Positions 1 through 10,295 of a stretch of 64,000 bases of DNA are shown piece after piece. This DNA is from Paralithodes platypus. Its lineage: Eukaryota > Arthropoda > Malacostraca > Decapoda > Lithodidae. The position numbers were made by a program, and so were the translations under genes. Numbering within the stretch: the first letter of the stretch is position 1; the number at the start of each line of letters is the position of its first letter. The stretch spans positions 11,757,220 to 11,821,219 of the forward strand of contig CM064571.1 in the NCBI GenBank assembly GCA_032716605.1. The letters run 5' to 3'. Under the pieces are notes generated by a model. It was given only the letters and a program-made list of their open reading frames with translations. It made no database searches and was not told the DNA's origin.

Positions 1-382
1 ATTAAGGTGTCCGGCAATATATACCGGTAGGCTATAGATAAATTCATTTTTGGGCTATTTCTTCCATTTTATTTATCCTGTTAAAGTGCTTGATTGATTT
101 TTGTGCTAATGTAGTTAGTATTTGGTGTAATTTTACATATTTCAGCTAAATCTGAAGAGCACATGCAATTTATTTGTGCATGTTCAGTAAGTATTGCTGG
201 GGAAAGGGTTAACGTATTCATCTTTTGGGGTATTTATTCTATGTTTTTATCCTGTTTCTGTGATTGATTGAGTTTTGTGCTAATGTAGTTGGTATTTGGT
301 ATAATATTACATATTTTAGATAATTCAGAAGAGCACATGCAATATATTTGGGAATTTTCAGTCAGTATTGCTGGGGAAACGG
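1..382 (+). repeat. Spacer of a tandem LINE-containing unit (about two 185-bp subunits)
   Basis: The first 40 bases match the 3' end of the LINE remnant that finishes near 1822 (both read AAGG.GTCCG.CAATA and lead into ATAGATAAATTC), so the window opens at the tail of an earlier unit. Two diverged subunits follow, at about 41-225 and 226-382, sharing GTGCTAATGTAGTT, GAAGAGCACATGCAAT and ATTGCTGGGGAAA. The same spacer recurs at 1823-1946 and 2297-2545. No coding potential is visible. Confidence 0.7.
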
Positions 383-1822
383 TTAACATACAGTATTCAT
401 CATAGGAAGGGAAGAGGATGTGTAGCTCAAATCTTTGCCCTGAAATATGTTGTGGAGAAATATCTTGAGAAGGGACAAAAGTTGTATGCTGCCTTCATGG
501 ACTTGGAGAAGGCCTATGACAGAGTTGATAGAGAAGGTACCGTTATGTAGAAAGTAATTGGAATATACGGAGCAGATAGCAAGTTGCTGAAAGCATGTAT
601 GAGGGTGCAATGGTGTCAGTATGTGTTGAGAATGAACAGAGCGAGTTCTTTGATCTGAATTTTGGGTTAAAGAAAGGGTGTGTGATGTCCCTGTGGTTGT
701 TCAATATATACTGAACTGTATATGGATGGAGTCATAAAAGAAATGCAAGGATGAGCAGTGGATGTTGGTGTACCACTAATAAGGGAAGGCAACGAGTGGA
801 ATGACAGAGTTGATAGAGAAGGTATGTGGAAAGTACTGAGAATATATGGAGTAGATGGCAAGTTGCTGAAAGCAGTGAAGAGTATGTATGAGAGTGCAAA
901 GGTATCAGTACATGTGAAGAATGAACAGAGGGAGTTCTTTGATCTGAATGTTTGGTAAAGCAAGGGTGTGTGATGTCCCGATGGTTGTTCTATATATATA
1001 GTATATGGATGGAGTCATAAAAGAAATACAAGGAAGAGCAGTAGATGTTTGTGTACTGCTGTTTGCTGACGATATGAATGGGAGTTGCAGGGTCTGGTAA
1101 ATATGTTTGGAACAGTGTGCGAAAAATGGAATCTGATGGTAAATGCGGGGAAGAGAAAGGTTATGGTCTTCGAAAGGGGTGAAGCCACATATTGTGAGGT
1201 GAAGTTGAACGGTCAGGCTATGGAGATTGTCAGCTCATTTAAGAATCTTGGCAGTGTACAGAGTAAAGATGGGAGTATGGATGAAGAAGTGTGGGAGAGG
1301 GTGCAACAGGGGAAGAGGATTGTAGGAATGCTGAAAGCAGTAACATGATATAGGGTGGTCAGCATGGAACTGAAGAAGTCATTGCATGACAGTGTGGTAA
1401 TCCTGACACTGACTTACGGAAGCGAAGCATGGACGTTGTTGGAGAGATTCAAACCAAGAGTGAAAGGGATGGAAATGAGTTACTTGAGAAGTGTGTGCAG
1501 AGTTACATGGAGGGATAGACAGACGAATGAGGAAGTACGAGAGAGGTGTGGTGTGAATGTACTGGAAAGTGCGAAAAAGAACACCTTGAGATGGTTCGGC
1601 CATGTGGAACGTATGGGAAGCGAGAGAATGACTAAGAGCGTGTACGAGTGAGGTGGAAGGACAGAGGGAGAAATCAACCGAGAGAGGTGGAAGGATGGAT
1701 TTAAGAAGTATATGCGTGAAAGCGGTGCTTAATGGGAGGAGGGGCGTCGACTGACTGGGGACAGAGGTGCATAGGGGTGTTTCGTTCGTTGCCAATCCTT
1801 CGGGGATCAAGGCGTCCGTCAA
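383..1822 (+). pseudogene. Decayed non-LTR retrotransposon reverse transcriptase, copy 1
   Basis: Broken frames translate to parts of a LINE reverse transcriptase. Around 413-530 is the RT segment with MDLEKAYDRVDREG. A FADD catalytic box is encoded at 1062-1073. The thumb and connection region lies at 1085-1348, and the C-terminal region with RWFGHVERM at 1355-1651. Several stops and frameshifts separate these pieces. About 250 bp of the RT region occur twice (518-770 and 800-1050). The N-terminal endonuclease is absent. The 3' end runs into a TAGATAGATAAA tail near 1822, as expected for LINE 3' microsatellite tails. The clade is uncertain; the Y/WFGHVERM C-terminus is common in invertebrate LINEs. 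Not functional. Confidence 0.85.
518..1050 (+). repeat. Internal tandem duplication within LINE remnant
   Basis: The segment starting ATGACAGAGTTGATAGAG at 518 is repeated starting at 801. Both copies run through the same order of landmarks (GGCAAGTTGCTGAAAGCA, GAACAGAG.GAGTTCTTTGATCTGAAT, GTGTGTGATGTCCC, ATATGGATGGAGTCATAAAAG). The copies differ by many substitutions, so the duplication is old. Confidence 0.75.
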
Positions 1823-2545
1823 TACATAGATAGATAAATTCTTCTTTAGGGCTATTTCTTACATTTTCTTTATCCTGTTAGTGTACTTTATTAAATTTTT
1901 TGGTAATGTAGTTGGTAATTGGTGTAATTTTACATATTTCAGATAAAGGATGTCAACAGAATAACAAATGATGAGCTGAAGAGACGTTTAGGTAAAAAGA
2001 GTATTAGCGAGGAGATGCGTACAAGTAAACTGGGATGGTATGGACATGTGGAGAGAATGGATGAACAAAATTGGGTGAAAAGATGCAGGTCTGCGATTGT
2101 GGAGGGAGCTGCACCAAGGGGTGGACCGAGTAAGACCTGGGATCGGACTATACGTGCCGATCTCAAATCCAAAAACTTGACAAGTAAAGCATCCCTTAAC
2201 AGGGTTGCCTGGAACACCACCATTAGGAAAAGAGACTGAAACTGCACATCTGTGTGGAGCACTCAGTCTTAAAATGTTATGTACGTATGTATGTATAAAT
2301 CTGAAGAGCACATGCAATCTATTTAGGCATTTTCAGTCAGTATTGCTGGGTAAAGGGTTAACATAATTATTAATCTTTTGGAGTATTTCTTCCATTTATT
2401 TATCCTGTTAGTGAGTTTTATTGATTTCAGTGCTACTGTAGTGGTATTTGGTGTAATTTTACATATTTTAGATAAATCTGAAGAGGACATGCAATATATT
2501 TGGTCATTTTCAGTCAATATTGCTGGGGAAACGGTTAGCATACTG
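1823..2545 (+). repeat. Second copy of the LINE-unit spacer, split by a LINE tail insertion
   Basis: The spacer resumes directly after LINE copy 1 (ATTCTTCTTTAGGGC), is interrupted at 1947-2296 by an unrelated LINE fragment, and continues with TCTGAAGAGCACATGC. A second subunit follows to about 2545, where LINE copy 2 begins at the same junction as copy 1 (ATTGCTGGGGAAACGGTTA just before the LINE). Confidence 0.7.
1947..2296 (+). mobile_element. 5'-truncated LINE 3' end with ORF2 C-terminus
   Basis: A single open frame ending at 2239 encodes a LINE C-terminus (LGWYGHVERMDEQNWVKRC, then PRGGPSKTWD.TIRADLK). A short 3' UTR ends in a GTACGTATGTATGTATAAAT microsatellite tail. The insertion splits the host spacer between GATAAA and TCTGAAGAG, and ATAAA is found on both sides, a likely short target-site duplication. 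It is a different family from the flanking LINE, and its unbroken frame suggests a later arrival. Confidence 0.75.
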
Positions 2546-3412
2546 TAGTCATCTTAGGAAGGGAAGGGGTTGTGTAGCTCAGATTTTTGCCCGGAAATGT
2601 GTTGTGGAGAAATATCTGGAGAAGCGACAAAAGTTGTATGCTGCATTTATGGAGTTGGAGAAGGCCAATGACAGAATTGATAGAGAAGGTATGTGGAAAG
2701 TACCAGTACTGAGAATATACGGAGTAGATGGCAAGTTGCTGAAAGCAATGAAGAGCATGTATGAGGGTGCAAAGGTGTCAGTATGTGTGGATAATTAACA
2801 GAGCGAGTTCTTTAATCTGAATGTTGGGTTAAAGCAAGGGTGTGTGTGATGTCCCCATGGTTGTTCAATATATACCAGTACAGTATATGGATGGAGTCAT
2901 GAAAGAAATACAAGGAAGAGCAGCGGATGTTGGTGTACCGCTGATAAGGGAAGGAAACGAGTGGAAGTTGCCTCAACAGTACAGTACCGGTAATACTGTT
3001 GCTGACAACACAGTTCTGATGACCGATAGTGAATGGGAGTTGCAGGGTCGTCAGGTAAATATGTTTGGAACAGTGTGTGAAAAACGGAATCTGGAGGTAA
3101 ATGCTAGGAAGAGCAATATTATGGTCATTGAAAGGGGTGCAACCATAGAGTGTGAAGTGAGGTTGAACTGCTATGAAGAATGTCAGCTCATTTAAGTATT
3201 TGGGCAGTGTGTTGAGTAAAGATGTGAGTAGGTCTATGGATGAAGAAGTGTGGGAGAAAGTGTAACAGGGGAAGAGCATTGTAGGAACTCTGAAAGCAGT
3301 AAGAAGAAATAGGGTGGTCAGCATGGAAGTAAAGAAGTCCTTGCATGACAGTGTGGTAATCCCGACATTGACTTATGGGAGGGAAGCATGGACGTTTCTG
3401 ACTGGGATTGAT
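2546..3412 (+). pseudogene. Decayed LINE reverse transcriptase, copy 2 of the tandem unit
   Basis: Starts at the same spacer junction as copy 1. It encodes RT pieces aligned with copy 1: the LEKANDRIDREG region near 2655, YMDGVMKEIQG near 2890, the LEVNARKSNIMV region near 3095, and the C-terminal frames to about 3412. The FADD box is destroyed: the bases near 3000 read GCTGACAACACAG. It has frameshifts and stops and lacks the final RWFGHVERM part, because the sequence changes to the fold-back region after about 3412. Confidence 0.8.
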
Positions 3413-3666
3413 CATTGATAATCATCGGTTATGCTAGTTGGAAAATTAGTGGGGTAGAATGTAGAGTTCGGGTGTACCGCCAGCCTTGTTTACACTACGC
3501 GAAGCGGCGGCGGACGCTGGCCATCATCTTCCCATCTATTTGACTGCTTTTGGATACAATAATAGGTTGAGGGGGGTCACCCCCCCATGACATATTGTCA
3601 TCACCATATATATTGCCAGCAGGAGGCAAATAACCGAAAAAAACGACTTCAAAATAGACGCGAACT

Positions 3667-4720
3667 AAAGGCTGGTTCACACATAGCCGAGTCGGTGCGC
3701 GAGTCCAACACGAGTGATGAAATTTTGCTATTCAGCAATGACTCGTCGATACTCCTCAACACTCGTATAGACTCGTGCTACGCTCGTGAATACTCTTTGT
3801 TTACTCGACACACTCGTGGGTACTCGCCACGGGGTCCAAAAATGTCATGCATGCATGACATTTTGGGGTCCCGTGGCGAGTACCCACGAGTGTGGCCTAA
3901 ATACGTGTAGACTCGTGTACATACGTGTTAACTCGTGTTTGACTCTGAATAACTCTTCGTTATTCGTGTTAACTCGTGTTGACCGTGTAACACTCTTTGG
4001 TGATTCGTCGCTTTTCGTCATCATTTCGACGTTGACGAAGCAACACGTGTCTACACTCAACAACACGTATGTAACACACATGCAACACGTATCAACAAGA
4101 GTAAAATGCACGAATGTCAGTGCCAAAATTTGGTGCCCCCATAATGCCAGAGTTTACACGATTCAAGCACGAGTAAACAAGAGTAAACACGATCCACTGA
4201 GAAAAAAACATGAGTGTAACACGAAAAAGCAAGTGTCATTAATTTGAAATACCGTTATTTCAAAAATGTAGGACGAATCAACGAGAGTTTACACGAGTTT
4301 ACACGGATGTAACACGAGTCAACACGTGTGCAACAGAGATCCAACGAGAGTCAACGCGTTGTCTTTCGTGTTGATCCGTATAACAATCGTGTTGATCCAT
4401 GTAACAATCGCGTTGACTCGTGATAGACTCGTCCATACTCTTTGTTTACGTGCCCTGGAATGTGGCCATTATTTTTCAAATTGTTTACACTCGTCTTGGG
4501 TTTGTGTTACACTCGTTTTGACTCTCAGTTACTCGTACAGACTCTTGCATGAACACGTGTTGACTCGTATTGACTCGAGTTAACTCATGTTACACTCTCC
4601 TTGACTCGGGAGCAATTGCTACTCGCGGCTGACTCAGCCTCCAGCGACGGCGATAATCGACGAGTGTGACTCGTGTTGGACTCGCGCACCGACTCGGCTA
4701 TGTGTGAATCAGCCTTTAAC
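3667..4720. mobile_element. Inner fold-back element made of ACTCGTGT-type words
   Basis: Terminal inverted repeats of about 45-50 bp: AAGGCTGGTTCACACATAGC on the left matches the complement of GCTATGTGTGAATCAGCCTT on the right, flanked by TA on both sides. The interior of about 950 bp is almost wholly degenerate ACTCGTGTTGAC words and their complements (ACACGAGT), in blocks of alternating orientation. Frames here are by-products of these words. A TTCACAC terminus is seen in several DNA-transposon groups; the superfamily cannot be set by eye. Confidence 0.65.
3811..3892. repeat. 82-bp near-perfect palindrome
   Basis: CACTCGTGGGTACTCGCCAC at the left mirrors GTGGCGAGTACCCACGAGTG at the right. 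The centre is TGTCATGCATGCATGACA, with a few mismatches between. It has no spacer loop and could extrude as a cruciform. It lies in the left half of the inner fold-back element. Confidence 0.85.
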
Positions 4721-5825
4721 CACAGTGATCGACATATGTAAACATGACGGCGGCGGTGTCGGCGTCGGACACTTGCGATAATGTTCCCGTCTATTTTGAA
4801 TGCCATTGGATACAATAATATGTTGAGGGGGGGCTTTGCCCCCATGACGTGTTGTCATCATCATATATATTGCCAGTAGGGGGCAAACAACCAAAAAAAT
4901 TGCCGCAAAGCCCTCCCCTCAACATATTATAGTATCCAATGGCAGTCAAAATAGACGGGAACATGATCGCAAGCGTCCACCGCCGCCGCCATGTTTACAT
5001 GGTCGATCGCCGCAGTTACTGTAAGTTCGCGTTTATTTTGAGTGTTTGACGACGATTTGTTTTGGTTAGGCCTATTTGCCCCCTGATGACAATATGTCAT
5101 AGGGGGTGTTTGCCCCCCTCAACATATTATCGTATCCAACCGCATTCAAAATGGACGGGAACATGATGGCAAGCTTCCGTCGCCGCTCTGCGCAGTGTAA
5201 ACAATGGTAGCGGTACGCCCGAACTCTACATTCTACACGGCTAGGCCTATATTATAGGCTACAATAAATAAGTAGGCTAGGCTATTTTATCTATAGGATA
5301 TGCCTAGTCTAATATTACAATTTAAGGTAGCATTCAAGTTGACTACAGCAGGACTTACCCTTGACCAGGTATAGGCAATCCTAGTGTTTACTAGGCCTAT
5401 ACCCCTTTGAAAGGACATTAGCCTAGCCTAACCTAACAACCTTACTAACCTATTATAGTAGGCTATTATGGGTGGGGGCTGCCGCCCCCACACCCCGATT
5501 TTTGGTGTATTTGTCTATTTTGTCTGTGAAGTGGGATTTTTTTCAATTTGTCGATAACGAAAATCCTCCATGCGGACTATAGCCTATGGAGAAAAATATG
5601 GCGAATCTATTGTTGCCTATTATCTCTAATAAATTGTTTCTCATAATGCTGCAGTAGTGTCGTTTAAAATACCAACCATTTAATTGTGTGCCTTTAAAAA
5701 TGACCTAAATTAGGCTATAGGCTACTGGAAGATTAGAAGAATCTTTAAGAAAGACTAGGTTAGGGTTATTGTCGTGCCAAAGCTAGATTATAGCCTAAAT
5801 ATAAAAGGAAGTGAATAAAATGAAA

Positions 5826-5966
5826 TATGCCGAAAAAAATCACCGTCAAAATAGACGTGAAGTTAACCGCGGCGATCGCCCTATGTAAACATGACGACCG
5901 TACACCCGGTAACTACATCCATCCCATTAAAAGTTACTGTGGGACACAAAATATGTTGAGGGGGTC
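5826..5966. mobile_element. Fold-back module related to the 3452-5239 element
   Basis: Contains GTCAAAATAGACGTGAAGTT, GCGGCGATCGCC, TGTAAACATGACG and AATATGTTGAGGGGG, the same words in the same order as an arm of the outer fold-back element. Confidence 0.55.
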
Positions 5967-6661
5967 TCTGTGGCTCGGCCCCCCCACATCAGCCCGTCAC
6001 GTATTATGATGTACGGTAAGTCATCATCATCTGTGCTAATTCATAGGATCCCCAATTAAGGACAAAGTCTCTCAACAGACAAAATAAGCTCCCAAATTAC
6101 AATAACATAGCGGCCCGCCGTTTATGGGCGACTTTTTACACGTCATTTTAAATGTTACTTTCCTGCCCTGGTCTAGGCCTAATAGATTTTTCCAAAGAAT
6201 CAAACTTAAATTAAAAGGAAGTAGCCTAGCCTACAGTTTATAGGAAGGCTATTCCAACATGCATTCCAGAACTTAGGCTAGCCTAGGCCTAGGCTATATG
6301 AAAATTTGTGGGTGGTCTGCCAAAAAAGAATCACTAGGCCTATTAGGCTATGGGTAGGCTAGTATGGGGTACATTTTGCAAATCTTCTGAACTCTTAGGC
6401 CTAGGCTAGGCTAAATTAAAACTCACAAAATCTGAGTAAAACCAGCACTAGAATTTTGTCTTGTCTTGTCTTGGGGGTTAAGGGCAACCTCAGGCGAATA
6501 CTCGCCCGCTCCGGCCCTACCGTAGTCGCGGAGATCCTATGTCACAATTTAAATTAGTTTATAGTTAAGGTTAAAATTCACCACCGTGTCACTTTCACTC
6601 TAGGTCATTCGTAGAACCGTAACACTGTAAAGGCAACAACCCAATAGCAGGTCATCAGGTG

Positions 6662-6816
6662 GCGAACCAGAGACCTACAAACCGCGGTACTAGGGCCAGA
6701 GCAATGTCTTGAAGCGAGGTGCCCTTATCAACCAACCCCAGACAATCCAGTAGGAGCTGTCGGAAGGAATCCATCTTTGAAACCAGAAAGGGACGCCCAT
6801 CCACATGCTCAGTGAC
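6662..6816 (-). pseudogene. Unrecognised coding-like fragment
   Basis: The complement of 6662-6816 reads as an open frame ending in TGA, containing MDSFRQLLLDCLGLVDKG then TSLQDIALALVPRF. Its composition looks protein-like, and a second overlapping frame continues upstream to about 6950. I do not recognise the family; a broken retroelement or recombinase fragment is possible. An in-frame stop lies just upstream, so this would be at most a remnant. Confidence 0.25.
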
Positions 6817-6984
6817 GGGATGAGGCGAGGCTTAGGAGGCATATGTAGGACGACCAGATGTAGGATGTGGAGGGGAAGAGGTACCGTACGACGATACATG
6901 GGATGCGGAGACTGCGGAGGGAAGAGCTCGTCAAAGTCATACGGTTCCTCAGGACCTCAACAATAACCGGGGGATGGCCGGTGC

Positions 6985-7165
6985 GGGCAATGGTCGATCG
7001 CCGTAGTTAATATAAGTTCGCGTCTATTTTGACGGCGATTTTTGTTGTAGTTAGGCTAGGCCTAGGCTATTTGCCCCCTGCTGGCAATATATATGATGAT
7101 GACAATATGTCATGGGGGGTGATTGATCCCCTCAACATATTATTGTATCCAACGATCTCTAACCT
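6985..7165. mobile_element. Fold-back module related to the 3452-5239 element
   Basis: Reads CAATGGTCGATCGCCG, TTCGCGTCTATTTTGACGG, CCCCCTGCTGGCAATATATA, GACAATATGTCATGGGGG and CAACATATTATTGTATCCAA: the words of the outer fold-back element, in the inverse orientation to 5826-5966. Confidence 0.6.
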
Positions 7166-7540
7166 CTGTATCTCAAAAAGGGCTAGAGCAAATTGGCTGT
7201 AAATTTCCACATCTAGGCTATTCCTTGACAGATTTGCACCCTCCAATTAATATTTATTAGCATAAATTCAGCGTAGTTTAGCCTATAAAACAAAAACTAA
7301 CATTTGTTTAGCCTAGGCCTACATATAAAAAGAAAAAACCCACTCGTACTGCAATTATAAGCATAAATATGAGTACCGTATCTAAGTTACCGGTACAAAG
7401 CAAATGTTTTTGTATAGCCTAAAATAAACCATAAATTTGTCATCTTTCAACTGTTGAGGTCATAAATATAAAAAATCTAATACATTAGGAAAAAATGCGT
7501 TAAGAGTTGTGTTAGCGGGTCTATCGTCCCCTTTACTTAC

Positions 7541-7793
7541 GTAGTCGCACGCTCGCAGTTACATTCGCGTCTAATTTGACTGTGGTTATTTGCCCCTGCT
7601 GGTGATATATATGATGATGACAATAAGTCATAGGGGGATAAAGCCCCTTCAACCCATTATTGTATCCCACGGCCAGGCGTTGGGTAAATTGTTTTGTTAC
7701 CGGCCGGCGGATTGAGGGTGGGTTTACCAAGTTTACCCCAACAGTTAAATTAGAAGCGAATGTAGGCCTAACTGCGAGCGTGCGACTAGGCTA
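7541..7793. mobile_element. 253-bp fold-back MITE of the same family
   Basis: Left end TAGTCGCACGCTCGCAGTTA (7541) is inverse-complementary to the right end AACTGCGAGCGTGCGACTA (7773-7791), with the stem continuing through ATTCGCGTCTAATTTGACTG. The interior again carries CAATAAGTCATAGGGGG and a CCCATTATTGTATCC word. No coding capacity. Confidence 0.65.
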
Positions 7794-8298
7794 TATAAAC
7801 AAAGCTTTTGGTATCCCCACAACTACAACTCTTACCAAAACTGCAATTAGTCTATTTTTTTTTGTTTTTCAGTCTAGGCTAAATTGTGGAGGCTAGGCTA
7901 AATTATTTAGCTGCAATTAGCCTAGCCTATTTTTGTGTGTTCTTTCAGTCTAGGCTAAATTGTGGTAGGCTAGGCTAAATTCTTTAACATGTGTACTATT
8001 GTGTAGGCCTATGCTTTCCAATAGAAGTAAGAGTATGTAGCCTAGCCTAATGCAATTTTACTAAAACCCAAGCTTACCTGAATATAGCCCTATGCAGAGC
8101 TCAACAGCAAAACAAAAAAAATATGTTGAGCAGTGAAATAAAATTAAGCTAGGCCTGTTTTCTCATAGGCCTAATAACCTAATGAAGTATACTATAGCCT
8201 AACCTAATTTAAGTTATTTCACAAAATACTAATAGGCCTACCCAGCCCTCCTCATGCATTATTTTCCATTGTAAAATAAGTTTGTGCTTAACTGCAGT

Positions 8299-8875
8299 TG
8301 TCGGGAATAGGGTAATGATCCCGACAGGTTTTGGTCCAATAGGACATTTGAATTTGGCGGTATCGTATCGCTTGTACGATTTCGGCTGGTTCTTTGTGTA
8401 TTGTAGTTTATTCTTAAGTTAGGTTAAATATTAACTGTAATGTATAAATATCTACATCAGCTCTAGATGTATTATGAAACCAAGTTATGGGTTATAATTA
8501 TTATGAGCCGGCAGCCATATGTAATTTCGCGAAGCGATCGGAGGCCGGCCCTTGAGTCTCTCAATCAACACCAAACAGTCAACATCTCCTCCCCCGGCCC
8601 TGACTCAACCCACAGTTCACCATGTGCTACAACTAATAACAATATTAACAACAGTCCTACATCACCAGTCCTCACTCCTCTAAGCTAAGTTCATTGTATC
8701 GATATTGTATTATGTGAACATTCCTACATGTCATGCAATTGAATTAGCCGCGTGTGGGGGACTGGATTACACCCATCGAATACCTCGTTGGTAATTATAT
8801 TATAACTATTTGTTGGGATATTTCATGTACCAGTGATATGTAATTTAACCTCTTTATCTAAATTCCCGATAAATA
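8299..8875 (+). mobile_element. Candidate 5' LTR of a BEL/Pao-type element
   Basis: Begins TGTCGGGAAT and ends near ATTCCCGATA, an inverted pair of the kind seen at LTR termini. It is followed directly by TTGGTCCTTCGTGCCC, positioned like a primer-binding site, and then by retroelement ORFs. No second LTR is seen downstream, so the boundary is inferred. The 73-codon frame at 8467-8688 inside it is not recognisable. Confidence 0.45.
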
Positions 8876-8876
8876 T

Positions 8877-8896
8877 TGGTCCTTCGTGCCCTAAGG
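8877..8896 (+). other. Possible primer-binding site
   Basis: TGGTCCTTCGTGCCC follows the putative LTR end after a few bases and starts with TGG, the complement of the tRNA CCA end. The priming tRNA is not identified. Confidence 0.35.
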
Positions 8897-9380
8897 CTTC
8901 CGTACCGTAGTACCGTTTTGTTTACTTCCTAGACGCTTGTGGTCTTACAAATGGCTGCCGCCTCGCGCGTTATTGGCCGACTGCCGTTTCCCTAGTTTCG
9001 ACCCAGCTTCTTCCCTCGTGTTTTTTACCTTTTAGGCACCGTCCCTTTCTTTTTTGGGACTAGTTTCCAGGTTTTTTTGGGCGTGTGAGCCTTGGCGTTT
9101 TTTTGGTGGGTTAGCTGGGCTGGAGTTTGGGGTTGGGGTAATTTCGTCGGGCGCCATTTCGCACTCCTAGGCTAGGCTAGGCAGTCTCGGCCTGCAGGTG
9201 TCTGTGGTGGCTTTTCATTTCGCTTTGGTGGTGTGCTTGTGGTGTTGCTTGTGTTTTGTCGTTGTGGGACTCTTTATTAATTTTGCTAGTGGGGAGGGTT
9301 CTCATGTGACCTTTTATCTTTAAATTTCATAATAGCCTAGGCCTAGTTGCTTAAAGTGGCGGTCATGAGTGTCGGTCTTT

Positions 9381-9433
9381 GTTAATTCCTAAGCGATTGA
9401 CAGTTAATAGTCAGACCTCATGATTGTAGCTTA
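9381..9433 (+). repeat. Leader-like direct repeat, copy upstream of the SGNH ORF
   Basis: ATTCCTAAGCGATTGACAGT, then TAATAGTCAGACCTCATG and ATTGTAGCTTAA. It is about 85% identical to 10296-10345, which sits just before the gag ORF. This copy ends about 100 bp before the SGNH start codon. Confidence 0.7.
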
Positions 9434-9531
9434 ACCAACTAGGCTTACCTCTAAAGGGCTTACAATAATTAGTGCTTCACCTTACCCTTTCTTTTAATGG
9501 ATTTAGTATTTAATTCTTTTGTCAAGACATC

Positions 9532-10152
9532 ATGGCTCAAAGGAATTATCCCACAGCTGCGTCAGGAAGTGGCATTGGGGTGAATTTTACACCAACCTCC
9601 TCATACAATCAGAGCCCGGGGAAAGTGGTGGGTATATTAGGCCACAGTTATGTTGGTCGCCTAGGGGTTTCCCGCCGAGAGTTTTATGACCCGGGTTTTG
9701 TGGTGAGGGTGTTTAGTGCCCCAGGAGCCACTCTCGATAATATCAGGTCCCAACCAGCCTGGGATGGTCTTTTGAGCCTAAGGCCCGAGATCACTGTATT
9801 AGTGTTAGGGGGTAACGACATCGTCTCTGGGGTAGTCCCGCAGGAGCTCGCGGATAAGATCCAGGAGTTGACCTATGAGATTGAGGCATCCACGAATGGC
9901 CGCTGTCTTGTATTGGGATTGGAGCAGAGGGAGTCTCCTCGGGGTATACCGGCAGGCGAATACCACAAGGTGAAGAACTCGGTCAATGCTCTCCTCAAGA
10001 GGAAATACAAGCACCTTGGTGGTAGATTCTCCCCATATAGTTTTGGGAGCCAGTATATGTCCGAGGACGGCGTCCACCTCACCAATGAAGGCAGCGATCG
10101 TTTGTTGGCCCAGGTCATTAAGATGGTAAGGGACTATCTTGCGTCGCAGTAG
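9532..10152 (+). CDS. SGNH/GDSL-type hydrolase-like protein
   Basis: A 206-residue ORF with an ATG start. The four landmarks of SGNH hydrolases are present in order: block I as LGHSYVG (Ser39, with GDS changed to GHS), block II PGAT (64-67), block III GGND (93-96) and block V DGVHL (Asp179, His182). The catalytic Ser, Asp and His are therefore all available, and a small esterase or lipase-like activity is plausible; the substrate is unknown. No signal peptide or membrane segment is evident. It lies between a candidate BEL/Pao LTR and a BEL/Pao gag on the same strand, and both ORFs are preceded by the same leader-like repeat, so it probably belongs to the retroelement. SGNH esterases are known in CR1-type LINE ORF1 proteins (one occurs at 39766-40803), but this ORF lacks the zinc finger found there. 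Confidence 0.75.
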   Translation: MAQRNYPTAASGSGIGVNFTPTSSYNQSPGKVVGILGHSYVGRLGVSRREFYDPGFVVRVFSAPGATLDNIRSQPAWDGLLSLRPEITVLVLGGNDIVSGVVPQELADKIQELTYEIEASTNGRCLVLGLEQRESPRGIPAGEYHKVKNSVNALLKRKYKHLGGRFSPYSFGSQYMSEDGVHLTNEGSDRLLAQVIKMVRDYLASQ

Positions 10153-10295
10153 TCGGTCTCCTCACAGATAGCCCCAGTGTAAATTATGTTGTTGTCTAGT
10201 CAGATAATTTCCTTTCGTTAGTTTATATTAAGGGGACTGTAGGTATTATGTAATTCTTTTTGAGCAAATTTCTTAAGTAATGGGGGTTTGCCGCT

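Larger units (their letters stand above)
3452..5239. mobile_element. Outer fold-back DNA element with nested insertion
   Basis: The left end, GTAGAATGTAGAGTTCGGG at 3454, is the inverse complement of the right end CCCGAACTCTACATTCTAC at 5219-5237, and the match continues inward through the GTTTACACT region. Internally it holds alternating inverted modules built around a CGTCTATTTTGA word, GGATACAATAATATGTTGAG, and a TGACATATTGTCATCA-type palindrome. No transposase frame is visible, so it looks non-autonomous. A second fold-back (3667-4720) sits inside it. Target-site duplications are unclear. Confidence 0.65.
5240..8298. other. Intergenic, TAGGCCTA/GGCTAGGCTA-rich AT-rich DNA
   Basis: No supportable gene. 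The stretch is marked by scattered hexamer words TAGGCC, AGCCTA and CTAGGCTA and contains the fold-back modules listed separately at 5826, 6985 and 7541, plus one unrecognised coding-like fragment on the minus strand near 6662-6816. The open frame at 5827-6009 is only a translation of a fold-back module. Confidence 0.6.

Noticed and set aside
3786..4583. Several frames of 85-153 codons in the inner fold-back
   Set aside because: Translations of ACTCGTGT-type words; frames overlap on both strands.
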